Part shown: positions 59,817-64,000 of the stretch, in pieces
Layout of the letters: each line of letters opens with the position of its first letter
How positions within the stretch are numbered: position 1 is the stretch's first letter
Assembly: GCA_002711845.1 (NCBI GenBank)
Contig: PASF01000008.1
Coordinates: 1 to 64,000, forward strand
DNA length: 64,000 bases
Reading direction: 5' to 3'
Source of the DNA: Gammaproteobacteria bacterium
GTDB taxonomy: Bacteria > Pseudomonadota > Gammaproteobacteria > Pseudomonadales > Pseudohongiellaceae
The notes under the pieces: model-generated
Databases searched by the model: none
The model's input: only the letters and a program-made list of their open reading frames with translations
What the model was told of the DNA's origin: nothing
Translations under genes and position numbers: made by a program

Positions 59817-61040
59817 ATGAAAAATGACACTAGTAAAGGTTACGTAGCATTATTGGGTTGGAGCCTGGCAGCCGTCGAAGCGGCAGAGGGCTTTGACCGG
59901 CGCTATGTCGTGGTCGCGCCAGACTGGGCCCAGGACTACTGTGACAAGCACAACATTCCCTACATCCCCTGGAACTTCGAGCGCCTGAATGATCGCTCCA
60001 TGGAGATTGCGCAACTGCTGCAGGAAAAGGGCGTTGACGTCGCCATTCCCCTGTTCGAAGAAACCGTAGAGTGGGCCGGCGCCATAAATGCGGTGCTGAT
60101 GGACAATCCACGTCTGTTCGGACAGTCCATCCTGTTCCGCGACAAGTCGCTGATGAAGCGTCGTGCTCAGCTTGGTGGTATCCGCGTCGGTATTTTTGAG
60201 GAAGCCCACGAGAAAGACGATGTCGTCCGATTTCTCAAGCGGGTCAATCAGACCCTGCTGAAACTGGACGGTGACCCCAATGACCCGATTCACCTCAAGG
60301 CATTCGACAAGGCGGGTTGCCTGGGGCACCGTGTGGTCAGAACCCCGGACGACGTCTACGCGATTCCGGATGAGGAATTCCCGATCCTGATGGAAAGTCA
60401 CCTAGATGGCTGGGAGTTTGCTGTCGAAGCGTGGATTCATGACGGCAAGATCCGGTTTCTGAACATTTCCGAATACGTCACCCTGGGTTACTCCGTATTT
60501 GTGCCGGCCACGCCGGATCTGGAAAAGTACCGCCCGCAAATCGTCCAGCAGGTCGAAAAACTGATCAAGACATTTGATATCCAGTTTGGTTTTGTGCACC
60601 CGGAATACTTTGTCACCAGTGACAACGAGATGTACTTTGGTGAAGTAGCGTACCGGCCGCCGGGGTTCAAAGTGTTTGAGCTGCTTGAACGGGTCTACGG
60701 CTTTAATGCCTACCAGGCATTGATCGTGTCGTTTGACCCCAAGACCACGGAAGAAGAAATTACCGCATTCTTCCCCAAGGAAATTGTAGACGCCAAGTGC
60801 CATGCCGGCTGCTTTGGTGTTTATCCCCGACGACGGGTGGTCAGCCGCATGGAGCTGCCAGAAGAGACTGAGGACCATCCGTACTTCGAGTCTCATGAAC
60901 TGACGCAGCCAATGGAAGAAACGGTGACCAAACGAACGGCATTCGGGACGCACTGGGGGCTGATCTATTTTACTGGCGATGATCCGTACAAAATGCGTGA
61001 TCTGTTGAAAAAACAGGAAGAACTGGATTTTTATGTCTGA
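59817..61040 (+). CDS. ATP-grasp ligase of unknown substrate
   Basis: The 407-residue protein has an N-terminal Rossmann-like part (VALLGWSLAAVEAA, YVVVAPDWAQ), then an ATP-grasp fold: lid Lys region RDKSLMKRR (108-116), HLKAFDKAGCLGHRVV (K161, in place of the usual Gly-rich KPxxGxGS loop), MESHLDGWEFAVEAW (adenine-side), and the metal/phosphate block FGEVAYRPPG (E276, R280). Such enzymes activate a carboxylate with ATP and join it to an amine or thiol. It overlaps the following gene by eight bases. GACAGGAGC supports the ATG. The substrate is unknown; it is not purD/purK/carB/biotin carboxylase by gross features. Confidence 0.85.
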   Translation: MKNDTSKGYVALLGWSLAAVEAAEGFDRRYVVVAPDWAQDYCDKHNIPYIPWNFERLNDRSMEIAQLLQEKGVDVAIPLFEETVEWAGAINAVLMDNPRLFGQSILFRDKSLMKRRAQLGGIRVGIFEEAHEKDDVVRFLKRVNQTLLKLDGDPNDPIHLKAFDKAGCLGHRVVRTPDDVYAIPDEEFPILMESHLDGWEFAVEAWIHDGKIRFLNISEYVTLGYSVFVPATPDLEKYRPQIVQQVEKLIKTFDIQFGFVHPEYFVTSDNEMYFGEVAYRPPGFKVFELLERVYGFNAYQALIVSFDPKTTEEEITAFFPKEIVDAKCHAGCFGVYPRRRVVSRMELPEETEDHPYFESHELTQPMEETVTKRTAFGTHWGLIYFTGDDPYKMRDLLKKQEELDFYV

Positions 61041-63009
61041 CACGCAACTGGCAGATTTGCTGCCGCGCATGGATGAATCGTTGCAGGTGCTGGCCAACAC
61101 GCCGGCACTGAGTAAGTCCCTAAAGATACGCCGCGTTCTGGATACTGCGCGGCGTATTCTCATGCATCCGGGCGGTTGCGAAGCACTGGAGCAACGCGCT
61201 CAACAAATGGACGCCAGCGGTGTTTTTCTGGACACGGACTGGGGGACCCCGGAAATTCTGGTGGCATCGCTGACGCGCCATGCGTTCCAGACCCGGGATC
61301 CTGATGTTCTGGTGCTGGAAGCGATGAGCGAGCTGAGATTGCTGGCCGTGGCCCGTGGTGATTACGCGCATGCATCGATATCGTCAGTGCAGGCACATCA
61401 CTTTCTGACGCAGGTACTGGCGCTGAACCTGGAGTTGATGTTTCAGGGAGTCAATGAGGCACAGCGCACAGCGCAGGGACGGGCCGCGGTTATACCTGAT
61501 CATCTGCTGCGCCATCTGGCCGAACGTATCGGCTACGAGCATATCATTGACAGCCTGATTGAGGAGATCTGGCGGGTACTGAAACAGCGACCCATTCAGG
61601 TTAACATGGTCAGGCAGATGGTCACCCAGATAGCCATCTGTCAGGTGAATCCGGACATCGAATTTCGCAGCAGCGGGCAGGGTGCTGATCGCCTGGTCAG
61701 CGCGCTGTTCGGGCCGACTGAAGCCAGCCGCGAAGACCCCGGGGTGGACATTTATCTCGAGCGGCTCGAACGCATGGATCAGGGCACCTTGCAGTCGGAA
61801 GCGACCGGCATGTCCAGAGCCATGCATGATACCGGACTGGTTTCAGCCTACCATGTGGTTTTACTCAGGCACCTGTGCGCCCATGACGATGTTGCCCACC
61901 TGGTTCACGATGCACTGGGACTGTCCAGCACCGGACGTGAATGCCTGTTGTGTTATCGCCCGCTGGTAATGGAACTGATCGACCAGGCAATACATGCAGA
62001 AACAGCACAGGCACTGTATGGCCTGACCCTGATGCTGGAACGCGGCATTCTGTATCAGTCGCCTGTGGCGCCGGCGTTGTGGCGGCAATTGTCACTGACG
62101 CTCAACCCGGTGGCGCAGGACAGACTGAAACTGGCTTACGGTGACGCGCAGCCGCCTCGGGTACGGTTGCTGGAAGGTGTGCTGTGCATGCTCGGTTTGC
62201 CTCTGGGCGTGGGGCAGGGCAACAACCCGACCTGTCAGTCTGCCAGAGCGCTGTCCATGTGGGCCTACAATGACCCGGACTACATGCTGCAGATGGTGGT
62301 CTGGGCGGCACGTGACGATGAAATTGTCATGCATTTTGAGGGGCAGGCCATCTCATCGCGCGACAGTCAGGCCGGGCTGGCGTCCGGCCTGGTGCTGGAT
62401 CTGGATCCGGTGTCGCTGCTGGTGGTGCCACACCTGGACCGGATCTACGCCGAAATGGGCCGTCGTTGCGTCGGCCGTGATGAAGACCCGCACCGCTGGA
62501 TCAACCCCGAGTTCCACGGCTGGTGGACCGGCCGCGGCTTCCGGATTGCGGTCGATATCGCCACCGGTCAGCTGCAGAAGCTTGATGAGTTCCTGCGCTA
62601 TTTTTACGCATCCTACCATCCATACTTCAACGACAATCAGCCCGTCATTCACCCGCAGCCTGCCGGCATAGCGGTCACTGACACTGCTGGGCGCTTCATC
62701 GGCTGGCATGCCATCACCATTCAGCGCGTGGTCCTGGACCCCGATCAGGTCATGCGGGTGTACTTCTACAACCCGAACAATGACAGTGGCCAGGACTGGG
62801 GGCATGGGGTTGTGGTCAGCACGGCAGGCAGCGGCGAGCGATTTGGTGAGGCATCATTACCGTTTGAGCAGTTTGCCTCGCGTCTGTATATTTTTCATTA
62901 TGACCCTCTGGAGCCCGGCAACCCTGAGGCGGTTGAGCAATCCCTGCTCGATGGCATAGCGGCCGATGTTCAACAAAGCTGGGCCGCCGCAAGAATCCCG
63001 GAAATCTGA
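61033..63009 (+). CDS. Unrecognised 658-residue protein with possible papain-like Cys-His-Asn site
   Basis: I do not recognise this family. Residues 1-380 are mostly helical, with no signal peptide or clear membrane helix. The C-terminal third has a cluster resembling a papain-like enzyme: VGQGNNPTCQSARALSMWA places Q395 six residues before C401 (as Gln19-Cys25 in papain), GWHAITIQRV gives H559, and YFYNPNNDSGQDWG gives N580, a Cys-His-Asn order with papain-like spacing from His to Asn. It could be a peptidase, transpeptidase or amidase. The eight-base overlap with the ATP-grasp gene implies a joint function. Confidence 0.75.
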   Translation: MSDTQLADLLPRMDESLQVLANTPALSKSLKIRRVLDTARRILMHPGGCEALEQRAQQMDASGVFLDTDWGTPEILVASLTRHAFQTRDPDVLVLEAMSELRLLAVARGDYAHASISSVQAHHFLTQVLALNLELMFQGVNEAQRTAQGRAAVIPDHLLRHLAERIGYEHIIDSLIEEIWRVLKQRPIQVNMVRQMVTQIAICQVNPDIEFRSSGQGADRLVSALFGPTEASREDPGVDIYLERLERMDQGTLQSEATGMSRAMHDTGLVSAYHVVLLRHLCAHDDVAHLVHDALGLSSTGRECLLCYRPLVMELIDQAIHAETAQALYGLTLMLERGILYQSPVAPALWRQLSLTLNPVAQDRLKLAYGDAQPPRVRLLEGVLCMLGLPLGVGQGNNPTCQSARALSMWAYNDPDYMLQMVVWAARDDEIVMHFEGQAISSRDSQAGLASGLVLDLDPVSLLVVPHLDRIYAEMGRRCVGRDEDPHRWINPEFHGWWTGRGFRIAVDIATGQLQKLDEFLRYFYASYHPYFNDNQPVIHPQPAGIAVTDTAGRFIGWHAITIQRVVLDPDQVMRVYFYNPNNDSGQDWGHGVVVSTAGSGERFGEASLPFEQFASRLYIFHYDPLEPGNPEAVEQSLLDGIAADVQQSWAAARIPEI

Positions 63010-63093
63010 CATCATTGTGTTACCCGTCTGGTGTATCATGATGCCCGGATAATGGCTGCGGACGAACATCAGCGGGCGGCAAGGATCATTGGT

Positions 63094-63582
63094 GTGAAGC
63101 AGGTAATGCAAAGACGGTTTGGTGAATGGCCGGTCACAGGCAAAGAGCAGCGCACAGCCTGGCTGGCCCTGATTCTGACGGCGATGGCTTTGCTGATGCC
63201 AGGGCAGGTGATGATGGCCATGCTGGCAGTTGCCGAGCCGGCGCTGGAGGCACTGCGTCAATGGCGCGACAGCTGGTGGCCCTGGCCGGCTTCGGCTCCC
63301 GTCGACGGCGGGCTGGCGCTCGACAAGATCATTCATTTTCTGCTGTTTGCCATGTGTGCCTTGCTGGCCTGCAGAGCCTGGCTATCGGCGGTGAGTGGCA
63401 TTTATATTGCGCTACTTTTGCTGGCGTTTGCCGGATTCACCGAAGTCATGCAATACCTGGTGCCCGGTCGCAGCATGAGCCTGGGTGACATGATTGCAGA
63501 CACCCTGGGGATTTTGGCGGGTGCAGGTATCTGGCAAGGGTACCGGCGTGTGACGATCCGCCCCGGCAGCAGCACGACATGA
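63094..63582 (+). CDS. VanZ-like membrane protein
   Basis: The 162-residue protein has about four membrane helices and the VanZ-family pattern: DKIIHFLLFAMCALLACRAW, FTEVMQYLVPGRSMSLGDMIA and a terminal DTLGILAGAGIW. VanZ-like proteins often occur in polysaccharide gene clusters, and their role is not clear. I start at GTG because AAGGA lies eight bases upstream; in-frame ATGs at 63052 and 63106 have poorer sites. The UDP-sugar epimerase gene follows 15 bases later. Confidence 0.82.
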   Translation: MKQVMQRRFGEWPVTGKEQRTAWLALILTAMALLMPGQVMMAMLAVAEPALEALRQWRDSWWPWPASAPVDGGLALDKIIHFLLFAMCALLACRAWLSAVSGIYIALLLLAFAGFTEVMQYLVPGRSMSLGDMIADTLGILAGAGIWQGYRRVTIRPGSSTT

Positions 63583-63597
63583 CCTTTGAGGACTGAC

Positions 63598-64000
63598 ATG
63601 AAAATTCTGATTACAGGGACGGCAGGATTTATCGGATCACACCTGGCCCAGCGACTACTGGCCAGGGGTGATGACGTGGTGGGCCTGGACAGCATCAACG
63701 ATTACTACGACCCCCGCGTTAAGTATGGCCGACTGGCACAGGCCGGCATTGGTGAAACGGATATACCCTTCAACACCATGCTGCAATCTGCCACGTCACC
63801 GGGCTATCGCTTTGTCCGCATGCAACTCGAAGACAGTGCCGCAATGCAGTCGCTGTTCAAGGCAGAGCGTTTTGATGCGGTGTGCAATCTGGCGGCTCAG
63901 GCCGGCGTCCGTTATTCTCTGGAAAATCCGCGGGCTTATGTTGATGCCAACATCGTTGGCTTTCTCAATATTCTGGAAGCCTGCCGTGATCACGGCGTCA
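63598..64000 (+). CDS. UDP-glucuronate 4-epimerase-like nucleotide-sugar epimerase (3'-truncated)
   Basis: The first 134 residues are present. The NAD-binding loop [19 protein letters not shown] is followed by [18 protein letters not shown], the DYYDxxLKxxRL signature of UDP-GlcA 4-epimerases, and [20 protein letters not shown]. Members make UDP-galacturonate for capsule or LPS. The catalytic Tyr-x3-Lys lies beyond the window. GAGGACTG precedes the ATG. The short gap to vanZ suggests one transcript. Confidence 0.88.
   Translation, partial: MKILITGTAGFIGSHLAQRLLARGDDVVGLDSINDYYDPRVKYGRLAQAGIGETDIPFNTMLQSATSPGYRFVRMQLEDSAAMQSLFKAERFDAVCNLAAQAGVRYSLENPRAYVDANIVGFLNILEACRDHGV

Overview
The window is chromosomal DNA of a gammaproteobacterium. 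The evidence is a dense set of housekeeping genes in orders familiar from Pseudomonas and relatives: rpsA-ihfB; thrS-infC-rpmI-rplT-pheS-pheT-ihfA-merR; ygfZ/sdhE, nadB/rpoE-rseA-mucD-lepA-lepB-rnc-era-recO; cysM-rlmD-relA-mazG; map-glnD-arsC-like-dapD-dapE. Coding density is high, GC is moderate, and I see no phage, insertion sequence, integrase or CRISPR array. The large OAR-type TonB receptor, the Pseudomonas-type long DapD and the AlgP-like protein fit a free-living, possibly marine, relative of Pseudomonadales/Cellvibrionales. The genus cannot be fixed from this sequence alone.

Layout. 1-6190: end of rpsA, ihfB, lapA, pyrF, a small ComEA-like secreted protein, then a WbpL/WecA-like glycan initiator overlapping a WbpM-like nucleotide-sugar dehydratase. 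6204-9564: lipoprotein cyclophilin, tRNA-Asn, uvrB, tRNA-Val. 9653-17015: the translation/nucleoid operon thrS to ihfA plus merR, with infC apparently starting at CTG. 17267-20412: TonB receptor and tRNA-Pro. 20607-25739: cNMP-EAL protein, two small paralogous membrane proteins, a thiolase, SelO. 25961-32925: RND efflux pair followed by LemA and an M48 membrane peptidase. 32956-36331: ygfZ, sdhE, ygfX, nadB. 36383-44678: sigma-E with a candidate autoregulatory promoter, RseA, MucD, and lepA to recO. 44703-53437: cysM, rlmD, relA (apparently without its zinc-finger domain), mazG, adk, an AlgP/histone H1-like protein, tsaB, rsmJ. 53423-59612 (minus strand): map, glnD, an ArsC-like protein, dapD, dapE. 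59817-64000: an ATP-grasp ligase overlapping a 658-residue protein with a possible papain-like triad, then a VanZ-like protein and the start of a UDP-glucuronate 4-epimerase-like gene.

How the genes work together. Most of the window serves translation (S1, IF3, L35, L20, ThrRS, PheRS, LepA, RlmD, RsmJ, TsaB, RNase III, Era, three tRNAs), envelope stress and secretion (sigma-E/RseA/MucD, LepB), the stringent and nitrogen responses (RelA, MazG, GlnD), and diaminopimelate/lysine synthesis (DapD, DapE). Envelope glycan functions appear at both ends.

The best candidate for an undescribed system is the ATP-grasp/papain-like pair at 59817-63009, which sits immediately upstream of surface-polysaccharide-type genes. 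Other departures from expected gene content are a relA lacking the zinc-finger segment, absence of rseB/mucB and of lapB at their usual positions, and an O-antigen-type locus reduced to its two end genes.
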